Positions 8,886 through 20,859 are shown, counted from the stretch's first letter. The stretch is 64,000 nucleotides of DNA from Symsagittifera roscoffensis (GCF_963678635.1 NC_087062.1:25194177-25258176), one strand, 5' to 3'. The notes: generated from the sequence alone by a model not told the origin. Numbers and translations: made by a program.

Positions 8886-10861
8886 AATAAGTGGGTTGTT
8901 AGTTAGATGGATCATGATTGGTTAATATTAAATACTTTACAGTGGTAAAATATCTAATTTATCCAATCATAAAATGTAGTTTAGATCAGGTTCCACACTT
9001 CATGTATCTTGGCCAATTTGAAAGCAACACGTTTCATTTAAATCGAAGCTAAATTGCAGATTTCTTTAATTTAATATATTTCAGCATGGCTAGGCGAAGA
9101 AAACGACAACACATTACGACGATGTGACATTAAGACGACAAATGAAAACTAAAACATGCAAATTGAACTGTTCGAAATTAAGCGAATTATATTACTCAGA
9201 AAAATAATTGCAGAATTTGCATGTCGCGTCGTCTTAAATCCGACCAAAAGTGGTAGTCGTCTTAACAGCTGCCGTCTTAGTTGCCGGGCACCGTTTTAGC
9301 ACTAGCAGTCATTACTTAAATTTAAGTTATCAGGAAATTGAGCATGCCAGCGGCACAAATGGTATAGGTGATTTTTTAAAACATGTTAGTAACCAAAAAA
9401 CGTCTATCTATTCACAAGGGTATTCAAAATTGTTATAACACCTGTCTTTTTAAAAATAACTACAGATAGGTTTTTGAACCTATAACAATTTAAACAAAAT
9501 GCAAAAACAAAAAATTGATGCTGAGTTTTTTTGGGGGAAACTTTTTTCTCTGTCAGTTCTGAACAATTTTCTCAACCTCATAGCCGCTAACTTATTGTCC
9601 ATTTTTTTTAGAAAAAAAAATAAAGCTCTGATTTTCAAAATTCTACCTACTTGTTCTCTTTGGTCGCCTTTTTTCTAATTAGTTGTTGGAGAGGAACTTT
9701 GAGATGTTCGAAGTCTATCTCGTAGACTTAGATGTCAAGTCAAAAAAACGTTGCTTGAATTTAAAAAACACTTTTTCTCTAATTCAAACTTTAGCCTTAT
9801 CTTATATATAACTATATGCTTCGGGTAATATTGAAAAACTACATATTTTTCAAAAACGAAAATTAATAATAAAAACTAGAGAATTCATGGAAAAAAGCAA
9901 TCAAATATAAATGACCAGAGCATCTCAGTTCAATAGTTTTGAAGAAACGACATAGAAAAGAAAAGCATCTTCATAAGCCCAGCGATACAACACAAACAAA
10001 ACTTTGCAATTTAGATGACAGAAATCATACCAGCCACAAGTGCACACTTTTGTCAGGAGTGTTTTTAGATCTGCTGAAAACATGTAAAGAAAAACAATCT
10101 TCAACTCTAAATAAGTATTCAAATACATCTATCGAGCGGCAGTTAGGTCGACAATATTTGGGTAGAAGACCAAAGAACCAAAAACAAAACTGAGGAGAAA
10201 TTTTGAGCTAATAAATTTCAAAACTCGATGATTTTACGCCAATCGCCTCGCCCCCCAAATACAAAAAAGTAAACTTTCGCACTTCACACAAGATAAAATA
10301 AAGTGACTAAGTCGATATGACACAAGCAGGAGCTATTTATGCCGAACATAAAATTCAAACGAAAAATTATTCAGGGAAATTGTACATAGTGAGCGGTGGA
10401 AAGTTTCCAAGTTACAGAAACAAAAAAAAATGACAATAAATTGTATTTAAAAAGTCCTATAACAAAATAAAAAACCGTGCTTTGCAAAAAATACCAATAA
10501 AGCAGAGATGAAATAGTCCAAAAATTAATTTTTCCAACTTAAAAACTTAAGTTTGAGAAATCAGAACTGAACACAGGACTTTTGTTGTTTCACAAACTTC
10601 TAAACCATTGAATACCTTTGCAAGTTCCAAGATTGTTTTACCGAAAATATTCAAGGGAAGCAAATCAAGCGATCATCGGTGATGCTCAGAATGAAAAGGG
10701 TTTTGTTGAGGATGTCAAAATTCTCAGAAGGAATACCGAAACCCTACACAATTTTGTAAAAAATGATCAAACTGATAACTAACCGAGAGGAGGCAATCAT
10801 ACACGAGAAATGAACAATGAAATATCAAAATCAACTTTTTGGATACTGGGATCTTGGCATC
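8886..10861. other. No gene recognised
   Basis: This is AT-rich sequence between the inferred LTR end and the LINE 3' end. Short open frames occur on both strands (for example 9250-9438 and 9939-10193 plus), but they show no domain and no homology I can recognise. The stretch 9090-9270 contains several TCGTCTTAA/GACGACA-type words in both orientations, perhaps remnants of a mobile element. The target-site flank of the LTR element begins at 8886. Confidence 0.5.
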
Positions 10862-12965
10862 TGAGAGAGAGAGAGGGGACACTTTATTGTTTCAATATAC
10901 TTATGCAGTTGCAGAACTGATTGTATAAGAATCTAGTGTACAATATTACGCAATGGTTATATAACATAACAAGAAAAAACATAAATTACTACGAGGTTGA
11001 ATCAAATATTTGATTTAACAAAATAAATGTCCTTGGATACGGAAAGACTCTCCTTATTGGGTAACAGGGTGTCATCTTTTCCTATGATGAAATTTTTAAT
11101 CAGAGTTTTTGTCAATGTGTACGGCAGTTTTCGATTAAACAAGGTTCGGATTATTGTGTTAAGGTTCCTGATTGATGTAAATAAGAAAGACTTACGAAGG
11201 AAATCAGTTTTACATGTTAAAGGGAACAGTAATGTTCCAGTTCGATGGTTATAGCGGAATTCAGAATTTGGGAATCTTATATGCGTGAAAGCTGGGGCAT
11301 CGTTTTGGCATAACCTGTGAAGGTAGTGTGCTGATCGGTACTCGATAATATTCCGAGCAGTAGGAATTTTGTGCTGTTTCCTTAGAAGTGTAACGGAATC
11401 TCGTTTGCTTATATTCATTATTATCCTGATTCCCCATTTTATTTGTTTTTCGAGTTTCTCAATATTATCTTGCGTACATCCGTTTAAGAGCATGCATGGA
11501 TAGTGCAAATGGCTCAGTACAAGAGTATTTAACAGGAGAATTCTAGTACGCAGAGGGATTTCGTCACGGATGCATTTTATCGTTTGGATTGCTGTAGCCA
11601 TTTTTTGTAAAATTTTGTTAATTTCTTTGTCGAATGTTAAGCTTATGTCAATATTGACGCCGAGAAATTTAACTGTCTCTGTTAAATTAACTTGATAGTT
11701 TCCAACTTTCAATGAAAGATTTTCAGTTAGTTTCTTTTTCGACGGTGCAGAAAATACAATGAACTGAGTTTTGTCTACATTAATCATTAATCGATTTAAG
11801 TGAAAATACAAGAGAATTTTATTGAAATTGTTTTCAATGCTCTTTGTTGCTGTTTCGGGATCTGAATGAAAACTAAGCAGAGTCGTGTCGTCGGCATATT
11901 GTACTAACGTACATGATTTGTCTATTGTTTGTGGTAAGTCATTTACATACAAGTTGAACAGCAGTGGTCCTAGTACAGTACCTTGGGGAACACCTTGCTC
12001 TAATTTAAGCCAATCTGAGTGTTCGCCGTTTACTATTGTCAATTGCTGTCTGTTTTCTAGAAATGACTTAATAAGAGTTGTTGCTGACTGTTCAAAGCCA
12101 ATGTGACTTAGTTTCCTTTCAAGGACTGAATGAGAGAGTGAATCAAATGCTTTAGATAAATCAAGAAATGCTGCCGCTGCTATGTTATTTTTATCGAGAT
12201 GGAATCTGATTTTTTCTGTTGTGTATAAAAGAGCATCATTAGTTGAATAACCTGGACGAAAGCCAAATTGTTTTGGATTTAGAATATTGGAATTTGCTAA
12301 AAATTCGTGAATTTGGGATGAAAAAATTTTTTCAAACAACTTCGATAGAGTGGGTGTAATAGAAATTGGACGATAATTTACTGGATCTGTCGAGTCGCCT
12401 TTTTTGAATATGTGAAAAACGTGTGCCTTTTTTAAGGTATATGGGAATGCGGATTTCGAGATGCATTCATTGATAATCATCGTAAGAATTGGGTTTACAG
12501 TATTAATGCTGTCTTTTAGAGCCCAAGCAGGGATTTTGCTTGGTCCTAATGGCTTGTTTAAGGGAAGTAACAAAACTGCATCTTTCATTTCTTTGTGAGT
12601 TATGAACCTGAATTGAAAGTGCCTATTTGTTTTGCTGTGTACACTGTACTCAGTTGGTACATCTATGGGAGGATCTGCGTTTTTGTATTCTCCTAATGTT
12701 GAGAACCTGTAGTTAAGGAAATTTGCTTTCTTCTTATTTTCAATTATAGTGTCGCCAAACGAATTCCGTAGATCACCTATTTGCGTTGACTGTTTCATGG
12801 TGTTCCTGATAGAGTTTATGAAATTCCATTGTTTTTTGGACAGTCAAGCATTTTTAAGCTTATGTCAATATTTAGTTGTTTTGAAAAAGGTAACAGTATG
12901 TTCAACTCTTTTGACGTGTGTTATATTAATGCAAGTTTCTTCAATTTGCTCTATTTTGCTATGAT
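10862..12965 (-). mobile_element. 5'-truncated non-LTR retrotransposon (LINE)
   Basis: In the sense direction the recognisable coding frame begins near 12960 and the element ends near 10862. The 3' untranslated region finishes AATAAAGTGTCCCC followed by a short (TC)n tract, so it carries a poly(A)-type signal and a simple-sequence tail. No endonuclease domain is seen upstream, and above 12960 the frame collapses into several stops. This is the usual 5' truncation of LINEs. A target duplication was not found by eye. Confidence 0.8.
11002..12798 (-). CDS. LINE reverse transcriptase, 598 codons, open
   Basis: The frame contains the standard non-LTR RT blocks in order: [95 protein letters not shown] with the catalytic YADD, and TVKFLGVNID. 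The C-terminal about 200 residues follow the usual jockey/CR1-like layout without an RNase H. The same frame continues upstream of the ATG to about 12960 as recognisable linker sequence, but with two TGA codons where Arg (CGA) would fit. The listed ATG is therefore probably internal to a once longer ORF2. The catalytic residues look intact, but without the endonuclease the copy cannot be autonomous. Confidence 0.85.
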   Translation of the reverse strand: MKQSTQIGDLRNSFGDTIIENKKKANFLNYRFSTLGEYKNADPPIDVPTEYSVHSKTNRHFQFRFITHKEMKDAVLLLPLNKPLGPSKIPAWALKDSINTVNPILTMIINECISKSAFPYTLKKAHVFHIFKKGDSTDPVNYRPISITPTLSKLFEKIFSSQIHEFLANSNILNPKQFGFRPGYSTNDALLYTTEKIRFHLDKNNIAAAAFLDLSKAFDSLSHSVLERKLSHIGFEQSATTLIKSFLENRQQLTIVNGEHSDWLKLEQGVPQGTVLGPLLFNLYVNDLPQTIDKSCTLVQYADDTTLLSFHSDPETATKSIENNFNKILLYFHLNRLMINVDKTQFIVFSAPSKKKLTENLSLKVGNYQVNLTETVKFLGVNIDISLTFDKEINKILQKMATAIQTIKCIRDEIPLRTRILLLNTLVLSHLHYPCMLLNGCTQDNIEKLEKQIKWGIRIIMNISKRDSVTLLRKQHKIPTARNIIEYRSAHYLHRLCQNDAPAFTHIRFPNSEFRYNHRTGTLLFPLTCKTDFLRKSFLFTSIRNLNTIIRTLFNRKLPYTLTKTLIKNFIIGKDDTLLPNKESLSVSKDIYFVKSNI

Positions 12966-14095
12966 TCTGAAATTCAAGCTATTATTGGTGATTTCGGTCT
13001 TGTTTCTGTTCAATTTAGCGTTAAAAATATAATGAGCTGAAATCTTCAAATAGACATAGTTGGGGATCAATTTTTTCTCAGTTGTATTAGGGATTCAAGA
13101 ATAAAAAGACGATAATGCGCATGCAAATTTTAAGTATTGACTTTAATTTCAGTTTTAGACAATCAAACAATTACAAAAAAGTAAAAGTGAAAAAAAACCT
13201 ACCATTGAGAAAAAGTACTTTTTTCTTCTGTAAACAACAGTTGACAGTACTATTTATGGCACGCTTGTATTTTTTGTGTTTGAATCAGAAAATTTAACTT
13301 AGGACACATATAACGTACTTAAAAGAAATTACAAACTAAAGAACAAAAACTGAGCTATACTTTAAAAAAAAATGGCAATAGTAGCTCTAAATTGCAAGCA
13401 AATTACACAAAAACGAGATATGAAAAAATTTCTAGAATTTTTTAACTTCTCACTGAGATCAAATATTAGGCTCCTACAACTGAGCCAAAAATTCGACAAA
13501 TTTTGCCTAATTAGTTCATGCTTTTTATTAACCGAGGGACACAAAAACATTTCAAAGCAATGTGGCAATGTCTGACTTCCTCTAAAAAACATGAAGAATT
13601 ATGTGAGAAGAAAAAGTCAACAGTTTATGAAAAAAACTAAAAACGAGGCTTAATCAACTGGTGGTCGTAAAACAATTTTACTTCTAATTTAAAGTACTAA
13701 AATTGCTTTCAATTCCGAGTTATTGATTGAAGTTTTTTGATCAAATTTCCGCTCTCGTTATGAGACAAGATACTGGAACATCCAATCGGTATGCATAAAA
13801 CTGACCAACATAGGGCAACACTTGACCAAAACCTTTAAAAAAACTGAAAGTTTTTGATTTGGTGCAAAAAGTTCAAAAACTTGAAAAAAAAACTTTTATT
13901 TGATTCCACCAGAAAACCAAAAATGAATGAATTTCTTTTTAAATGTTCATTTTGGTCAAAAAAAGCAACAAAAAATGAAAAACGTACTGGACGAAGGAAT
14001 AATTTTTGCATCATAGAGAAAAATTTAGAAAAAAAATATCAAAGAATTTCAAAAATTCTCAAAGTTAATGGACTAGGTCTATTTAAATTATGTAG
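12966..14095. other. AT-rich stretch, nothing recognised
   Basis: There are only short, biased open frames (Lys, Phe and Asn-rich) on either strand, and no motif or repeat boundary I can support. Confidence 0.5.
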
Positions 14096-14099
14096 CCCC

Positions 14100-14400
14100 C
14101 AAATTTTACACGCAGATGCGACGCTGAAGTAGGCAAACACTAGCCAGAACAGGCAAAAAGCATCGCGTAAAAGTGCAAAAAGAAAAAGTAGAAATAAGCC
14201 TCGAATTAGCAAAAAAAATTCGGCTATGTCTCGGATTAAATCTGCGATCTAGAGGGTATGAGTCTCACACACTAATCATTCGGACACGGACGCTTTATAA
14301 ATCACAAACACTATCCACAAATAAGGCAGAGAGTATATGCATTGAAATTTCCCATGCCACAGATCGTGATAAGAGCAAAACTACCACCAAATAAATGAAC
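14100..14400 (-). repeat. Partial family B repeat with tRNA-like segment
   Basis: The stretch shares blocks with the family B copies at 30690-31205 and 33135-33700. Shared blocks are AAAAAGTAGAAAT(A/T)AGCCTCGAATTAG near 14180-14210 and the tRNA-like core near 14220-14300, which ends in TGAGTCTCACACACTAA on the plus strand. The B-box part is more decayed here than in the copy near 33240. Confidence 0.55.
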
Positions 14401-14646
14401 ACTTTTTTGCGAGTTGGGTTAGAGAACAAAGTTTCGTACTAATACACTAACGCTCGCAAGCTGGCTAGTGTAATTAAACCATTCAGGTCATGGGCAACTT
14501 TCGATTCTGATTGGCTCAGAGTAAGTGTTCGGAGCTTGAGCAGCGATTTGCTTAAACCCCACCATTAAAAAACAACGAACCAAACTGAAAGCTGATTAAA
14601 AGCGTGGTGTCAAAACGGAACCGCAAAGTAGCCTCAAACAATAAAA

Positions 14647-14705
14647 TGAGTGCTGAGTTAGTTTCTACAACTGTTCAGTTATAAAGAAATTTAACTCAGC
14701 ACTCA
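14647..14705. repeat. Hairpin with 14-bp perfect arms
   Basis: TGAGTGCTGAGTTA at 14647-14660 and its exact reverse complement at 14692-14705 enclose a 31-nt loop. The core GTGCTGA is shared with the palindrome at the outer end of the LTR at 8853-8880. Downstream pieces such as GAGCCTAG(T/C)AGA near 14850 and CCGGATAGATT near 14948 also resemble words in that LTR. It may be the end of a diverged solo LTR in the opposite orientation. Confidence 0.8.
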
Positions 14706-15378
14706 CTTGATTAATTCAACACTCCCTGAACAATTACAAGCTAAAGTCATTAGGTTATTTGAATCGAGGTTATACTCTTTTTATAAGAACTGTTAATTTA
14801 CAATAGCTCTTTGAAAGAGATAATTGAGGGTAAGAAGCGAAGTATGAGCCTAGTAGAAAAGACCAACAAAACTGATCTTTAAGACTAGATTAAGGTAAGC
14901 ATAGCAGCTAGTCAAGATCAATATAAACTGCTAACTCATTTTTCACCGGATAGATTGATTAAATGATCGTGTGATTCAACAGGGTAGGTCATACTGACAC
15001 TGAAGCACAATCTTATTGGTCGAAGTTTTCAGCAGGATCTCTAGAAGCTGGTTCTTCACAGCCTAGTTTTCATTCATACTGTAAGATCGAAAGCAAATTC
15101 AATAACCGCGAGTGAGAAAAAAAAGCTAAAAGGAAGAATTTTTGAAAACGAAACTAGACAAAGAGAAAGATGGACTTGCAACATTAACTTGCCAATTTCT
15201 TAGCTATAAAAACAAGCAAACACTTCTTATTGATAGATAAGACTGCTCGGGTATCACGACAAAGCCTGAATGTTATAACTGCACTTTACGGCCAATTTTG
15301 AAAACTTTCTTAGAATTATTGTTGTTTTTATTTTTCAAACGGTTTCTGATTTGTTTTATAGTTTTTATCCCCCACTTT
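14706..15378. other. No gene recognised; possible diverged solo LTR
   Basis: Sequence from 14706 to about 15110 shares scattered words with the LTR at 8586-8885, but I cannot align it confidently by eye. Nothing else is recognised. Confidence 0.3.
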
Positions 15379-15768
15379 CAGGGGCGGATTTAGGAGGTGG
15401 GGATGCACTTTCCCCCCTCAGGGATTCGACCCCCTGCCGACCCAAAGACCCCCTTTATACTATTTTGAGATATTCATATTTGGTGATGGACCCTAAAAAT
15501 CTTCTAAGGGCGGCAATATATAATAAAAATCCTTTGGCGCCAATATATAATAATTTTGAGGGGGGGTGCGCGCCAAAAACGCAATTTTTCAATCAAAAGG
15601 TTCCAACAATTGCCTAAAACGCTTTTTGGCCTGTTTTTTTTTAATTTTACCAAACAATTTTACAAAATTTTACAAAGAAAATTTTACCAAAACAGGGTCT
15701 TTTTAGTGCTTTGGGAGAGCTCGGAAAATCAATTTGGTCGACCTAAGAAAATCTTGGATCCACCCCTG
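15379..15768. mobile_element. hAT-type MITE, 390 bp
   Basis: The left terminus CAGGGGCGGATTTAGG at 15379 and the right terminus, whose reverse complement is CAGGGGTGGATCCAAG, form imperfect terminal inverted repeats. The flanks CCCACTTT (15371-15378) and CGCAATTT (15769-15776) match at 6 of 8 positions, as a decayed 8-bp target duplication would. The interior is G/C-richer than the surroundings and holds no transposase. Confidence 0.75.
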
Positions 15769-16059
15769 CGCAATTTATCTGTATTCAGTTTTTTGTATTA
15801 TTTTAATACGACAAATAACTAGCGTCAATTCATTTTGGGATGATTTATGCCGCTGCTTACGTATGTTTTAAGAGGGCAATATCACGCGTTAGCCAGCCCA
15901 AGATGGCTAAATGAGCAGTTTTCAAAGCCCCATAATTTTACGAAAAACGATCACAGGAGAATGTTTTGTATATTCGAGCTCTAGATAACAATATCTTTCA
16001 GATAGTAAAAAAAACTCGACAAGGCTTTGTTAAAAATTTAAGATTGACGGAATAAAAAA

Positions 16060-16740
16060 TTGGGCAACAGACTTTCTTGGTTTCTTTTTTAGTGAAGCAC
16101 TATTGAATTAGATACAAAAAAAGCAAGAATGAGATGGCGTTTTATCTAAGGTAACTTTTCGAATTTAAAGTTTGAAATGAAACTAAAAAGAAAGTCATCA
16201 AGTTCAGTGTAGTCAAGTTGGTTTAAACAACTGAGACAACGGATTTCGATTTATTGGATTCCAAAACAAAACCAACAGTTAATTGGAAAAGAGAAAAGAA
16301 CGCAAATAAAAAATAATGAATTGTTTTTCAAAACACCAATTTACGAAGTTCAAAGAAAAAACAAACGGCCTTAAACTTCTTTGAATTACAAAAACAATTA
16401 ATGATTGACTCTCTGATGAAATTTACTCAAATTGAAAAAACTGGAACAAAAGGTAAAAATTTTATTCCGCTGGAAAATTTGAACATTAAATTTGACTTTC
16501 GAAACTTAAGTCTGTCGAGATTTTTATTGCCTTTTTTTCGTAATTGATGCTTATGTAATTGGTGTTTCAAAAACACAAATAGTGCTTATGTATTTAACAG
16601 CATTCATAATTTCAATCATAAGTATAACTGCACTTCTGTAAAATATTTGAACATTTCAAGATTTTCTCGAAAAAACGGACGAAACATCAGTACAACCTAT
16701 ATAAAAGTCTGATTTATGTTCATCGATTCCTTATAAATTT
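16060..16740 (+). repeat. Family A repeat, long form
   Basis: This copy has the upstream extension around ATTGAATTAGATACAAA (16095) that is shared with the copy at 29590. It then has the head AACCAACAGTTAATTGGAAAAG at 16247 and the tail with CCTATATAAAAGTC near 16696 followed by TTCATCGATTCC. The TATA-like word lies about 25-30 nt before the end of the conserved block. Further copies of only the tail occur near 16950 and 18091. Confidence 0.75.
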
Positions 16741-17888
16741 ATTAACTTCGAGAAAACAGGATCGATCAATCGCTAGAGCTTTTATTTAGCTGGGAAATCT
16801 TAAAATTGGCTGAAGTTAAGCATATGATATTGAAATGAGTTCGAATTTTGCGTATACTAAGAATCATTCATATATGCTTTAATATTTATGAGTGAACTTA
16901 TGTAAAATATTAGGGTATTTTAAGAAATTTCTTGAAAAACAAAATCATCATGACCTATATAAAAGTCTAACAACGTTCAAAAACTCTGAAAACCACCCTG
17001 CGCATAAACACTCCGCTTTTTTGCAGGAAAAAAAAGACATTCTCAACAATGTAGACAATATTTGAAGCAATTCATCAAACTATCATGATATTCATACGTA
17101 ACTCAGTTCAATTTAGAAAAACGGAATAGATAAGTTTATACGGCAAAAAAGCCTAACTGGCACAGAGTGCAAGTAAAAAATTTTAATTTGAACATATTTC
17201 AAGACATTTTGCTTAGTATTTCATAAAAATTCTTATTGAAAAGGTATCCGTTATTTGAACGATTTGATATTTATATACTGATGCAGTATTAATTGCAAAG
17301 GCCGTGTAACACAAAAGTTGCCAATTTCACGCGATAAAATAGCAACTCGAAAAACGATGGAACAGTAGTGAACAAATAAAATGATGAAGCTAACTTTAAA
17401 AAACATAGATAGCAGACTCTGTCCCAGAAACTTTAGGCGAGTCTATATAGAACTCGTTTTAATTTGATATATAGCTTTCATATTGGAGTGAAAATTTTAG
17501 CTGTTATATGTTATAGATGGTTTTTTACTTAAATTTTGATAAAATGGATTTAATAGTAAAAAATCATCTATGAAAAATCCGTGAAATATTCGGGGAATTT
17601 TTTCTCGGTGTTCAAAAAAAGAATTTTGCGATTAATATGATTGTGCTAAATTCGTATTCAGTTATTTTGCTTTCAACTCTTTTTGTGGTAGAGTGGACTT
17701 GAGGTCTTTCTTATCTCGAGTTAAGATTTCAAGCGGAGGTCAAATTCTACAATGAAATACTGGAAGACTTTAACCTAATACTTGATAAACTGGATTCAAT
17801 AGTAAAAAGTCCTTTCCGGTGTTTTCATTGTAGAGCAGAATTGGATCTCCGCTTGGAAACAAAACTCGAGATAGAACAAAATTTCAAT
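16741..17888. repeat. Tandem duplication, copy 1 (about 1.14 kb)
   Basis: This copy begins ATTAACTTCGAGAAAA and ends CTCGAGATAGAACAAAATTTC. Copy 2 at 17889-19027 repeats it with only scattered differences; matched landmarks are offset by 1141 nt. It includes a family A tail with TATATAA near 16955 and two nested inverted repeats. No coding potential is seen. Confidence 0.9.
17714..17873. repeat. Foldback of about 160 bp inside duplication copy 1
   Basis: The left arm (TATCTCGAGTT...CAAGCGGAGGTC...ACAATGAAA) is the imperfect reverse complement of the right arm (TTTCATTGTAGA...GATCTCCGCTTGG...ACTCGAGATA). The equivalent structure in copy 2 is at about 18854-19014. A smaller hairpin upstream pairs ATAGATGGTTTTTTACT with AGTAAAAAATCATCTAT near 17515-17575. 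Confidence 0.85.
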
Positions 17889-19027
17889 TAACTTCGAGAA
17901 AAGAGGATCAATTGCTAGAGCTTTTATTTAGCTGGGAAATCTTAAAATTGGCTGACGTTAAGCATGTGATATTGAAATGAGTTCGAATTTTGCGTATACT
18001 AAGAATCATTCATATATGCTTTAATATTTATGAGTGAACTTATGTAAAATATTGAGGTATTTTAAGAAATTTCTTGAAAAACAAAATCATCATGACCTAT
18101 ATAAAAGTCTAACAACGTTCAAAAACTCTGAAAACCACCCTGCGCATAAACACTCCGCTTTTTTGCAGGAAAAAAAGACATTCTCAACGATGTAGACAAT
18201 ATTTGAAGCAATTCATCAAACTATCATGATATTCATACGTAACTCAGTTCAATTTAGAAAAACGGAATAGATAAGTTTATACGGCAAAAAAGCCTAACTG
18301 GCACAGAGTGCAAGTAAAAATTTTTAATTTGAACATATTTCAAGACATTTTGCTTAGTATTTCATAAAAATTCTTATTGAAAAGGTATCAGTTATTTGAA
18401 AGATTTGACATTCATATACTGATGCAGTATTAATTGCAAAGGTCTTGTAACATAAAAGTTGCCAATTTCACGCGATAAAATAGCAACTCGAAAAACGATG
18501 GAACAGTAGTGAACAAATAAAATGATCAAGCTAATTTCAAAAAACATAGATAGCAGACTCTGTCCCAGAAACTTTAGGCGAGTCTATTTAGAACTCGTTT
18601 TAATTTGATATATAGCTTTCATATTGGAGTGAAAATTTTAGCTGTTATATGTTATAGATGGTTTTTACTTAAATTTTGATAAAATGGATTTAATAGTAAA
18701 AAATCATCTATGAAAAATCCGTGAAATATTCGGGGAATTTTTTCTCGGTGTTCAAAAAAAGAATTTTGCGATTAATATGATTGTGCTAAATTCTTATTCA
18801 GTTATTTTGCTTTCAACTCTTTTTGTGGTAGAGTGGACTTGAGGTCTTTCTTATCTCGAGTTAAGATTTCAAGCGGAGGTCAAATTCTACAATGAAATAC
18901 TGGAAGACTTTTACCTAATACTTGATAAATTGGATTCAATAGTAAAAAGTCCTTTCCGGTGTTTTCATTGTAGAACAGAATTGGATCTCCGCTTGGAAAC
19001 AAAACTCGAGATAGAACAAAACTTCAA
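17889..19027. repeat. Tandem duplication, copy 2 (about 1.14 kb)
   Basis: This is the second copy of the unit at 16741, starting with the same ATTAACTTCGAGAAAA word. Only point differences and one- or two-base indels were noticed, so the duplication is recent relative to the surrounding repeats. Confidence 0.9.
18854..19014. repeat. Foldback of about 160 bp inside duplication copy 2
   Basis: This is the same inverted-repeat structure as at 17714-17873, carried along by the tandem duplication. Confidence 0.85.
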
Positions 19028-19780
19028 TGCACCCTACGACAAAACAAAATTGAAAGCAAAATTACTGAATAACAAATTAAGACCCTGATACAAAGCGGAA
19101 ACTTTCGAAGTTTTTCGAACAACGAGAAAAATTTTCCGGAAAATTTGTTTTCGGTTCGATTCACAAAATGCAGTTTCGCATCACTTAGGATACAACATAA
19201 CCATAGCATTGCAAGCTAGGGAATAGAAAACGTGACTGAAAAAGCTAAGACCTGAATAATGTTCAAAATGGTTTTGAGAAAAAAATGAAAAAATTCAATT
19301 TTAGAAAAACAGTCAAGAAACACTGCTACTAGAAATAATTAAGCTCTAACTCTTTCCGACCGCTCTCTAAGCCCTCAATAGGCCATTAGACGTCCATTGA
19401 GTGGAAACAAAAAAACTATAAGAAAAATGTAGTCTTAAATTTTTTGAGAGCTTAGGTTTCAAAACTTTGAACTTCTAAACCAAAATCTACCTGAATTTTT
19501 TTAACAAAAACGAACGACACAATAATTTAACTAAGCCGATGAAACATAAACCAAAACTAATTAGGATCAAAAAACTGTCAACCGAAACAAATTTTCTATG
19601 AAATCATGATAATTAAATTTACAACGAGTGAACTACTAACACTTGCAGCTACAATGAAAATTACTTACAGTTAAAGAAAATCCGTTATGTGGCAGCTAAG
19701 CCGCAAAAACATGAGCAGACATAAAAGTTTAACAAATTCTCGGATTTTTTCTTCAATATTCATGCTGAAAGAAAAACACG
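19028..19780. other. No gene recognised
   Basis: This is AT-rich sequence with short frames on both strands and no domain or repeat end that I can support. Confidence 0.45.
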
Positions 19781-19782
19781 GT

Positions 19783-19862
19783 ACAGCCGGGACTCGAATA
19801 CCAGACCTTAGATACAAATGCAACCGAGTTACCTCTAAGACAAGTAGGATAGAGCCTACAAG
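19783..19862 (-). repeat. tRNA-like segment (SINE head or decayed tRNA)
   Basis: Read on the minus strand it has an A-box-like TAGAGGTAACTCGGTT and a B-box-like GGTATTCGAGTCCC with tRNA-like spacing. I could not fold a convincing acceptor stem or assign an anticodon, so a tRNA-derived SINE is more likely than a functional tRNA gene. Confidence 0.4.
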
Positions 19863-20184
19863 GTGCTATGATTCAATTATTCTCATTTTTTTTTGCAGAT
19901 TTTAAGAAACATTGTTTAGTGAAAAATCTCGTTTTCTATTACAAGACTTTGTATTAAGTTGATTCAATGAAAGTGTTAAATTTCATTGACTTTCGCATTT
20001 TTTTTATTTGGAGAAACTAAACATAGCCAACCGCAAGCGAAATTATATCGGAGGTCAAATTGTAGTTTCTGATTTGAAATTTCCAGTTTATTCCACAGAA
20101 AAGGATATTCGTAACTGCCTTGTTTAGCCTATCACCATTGTCAATGAAAATGTTAAATTTCATTGACTTCAGCATTTTTTTTTG

Positions 20185-20612
20185 ATTTGGAGAAACTAAC
20201 ACAGCCAACAGACAGTTGGAAGAGTCAATGAACGCATGTAAAGAAAAAAACACTCACTTGATTTTTTTTTGGAAAAGAAGAAGTCGAGTTTCAGAGAAAA
20301 AATTGTATGACCTCAAAGCTCTTTGATTTTCAAAAACAATTCATGATTGACTTCTTTCTGATCAATTAACCCAATCTGAGAACTTCTCGCTTTTTCTTGC
20401 GCTATTTCCGCTTTCATATTCTGAGAGCGCAATTTACCTACTTTAGCAAATGTACTTGAATTGAACTCAAAAAGTACATCGATACCTAAACGCGTTCATA
20501 AAATCATTAAAAGGTATGAAAGAACTTCAGTAGTTATTAGAGCATTTTAAGACTTTCTCCTAAAAAAATACCATGACCTATATAGGCGTATTCACTACGT
20601 TCATGACTCAGT
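20185..20612 (+). repeat. Family A repeat copy
   Basis: The head ACACAGCCAACAGACAGTTGG at 20200 is followed by the usual AATGAACGCA word, and the tail ATGACCTATATAGGCG is near 20573, then TTCATGACTC. A partial extra head sits at 20016-20035. Confidence 0.8.
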
Positions 20613-20859
20613 AACTTGCATTAACTGGAATTGAATCATTTTCCCTGTTCAGTACATCAAAACAAACGAGATAAATTACCTCTTCAAAATTGAAAAAAAA
20701 ACTACATAAATGAAAATTCGATTATTAACAAACGAATACAAAATTCATCGGAAACACATTGAAACAAAAACTAAAACAAAACTCGCATCAAAATAATAAA
20801 GTTTGCTATAAAAGTTAAAGATCTTAGATCAGGCTGATTCACTGAAAAATTCAGAAACA

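Noticed and set aside
9939-10193. 84-codon plus-strand frame as a gene
   Set aside because: Lys/Thr-rich, no domain, no neighbouring exon structure; length expected by chance in this composition.
10866-10880. (GA)n tract as an independent microsatellite
   Set aside because: It sits exactly at the 3' end of the LINE after AATAAA and is better read as the element's tail.
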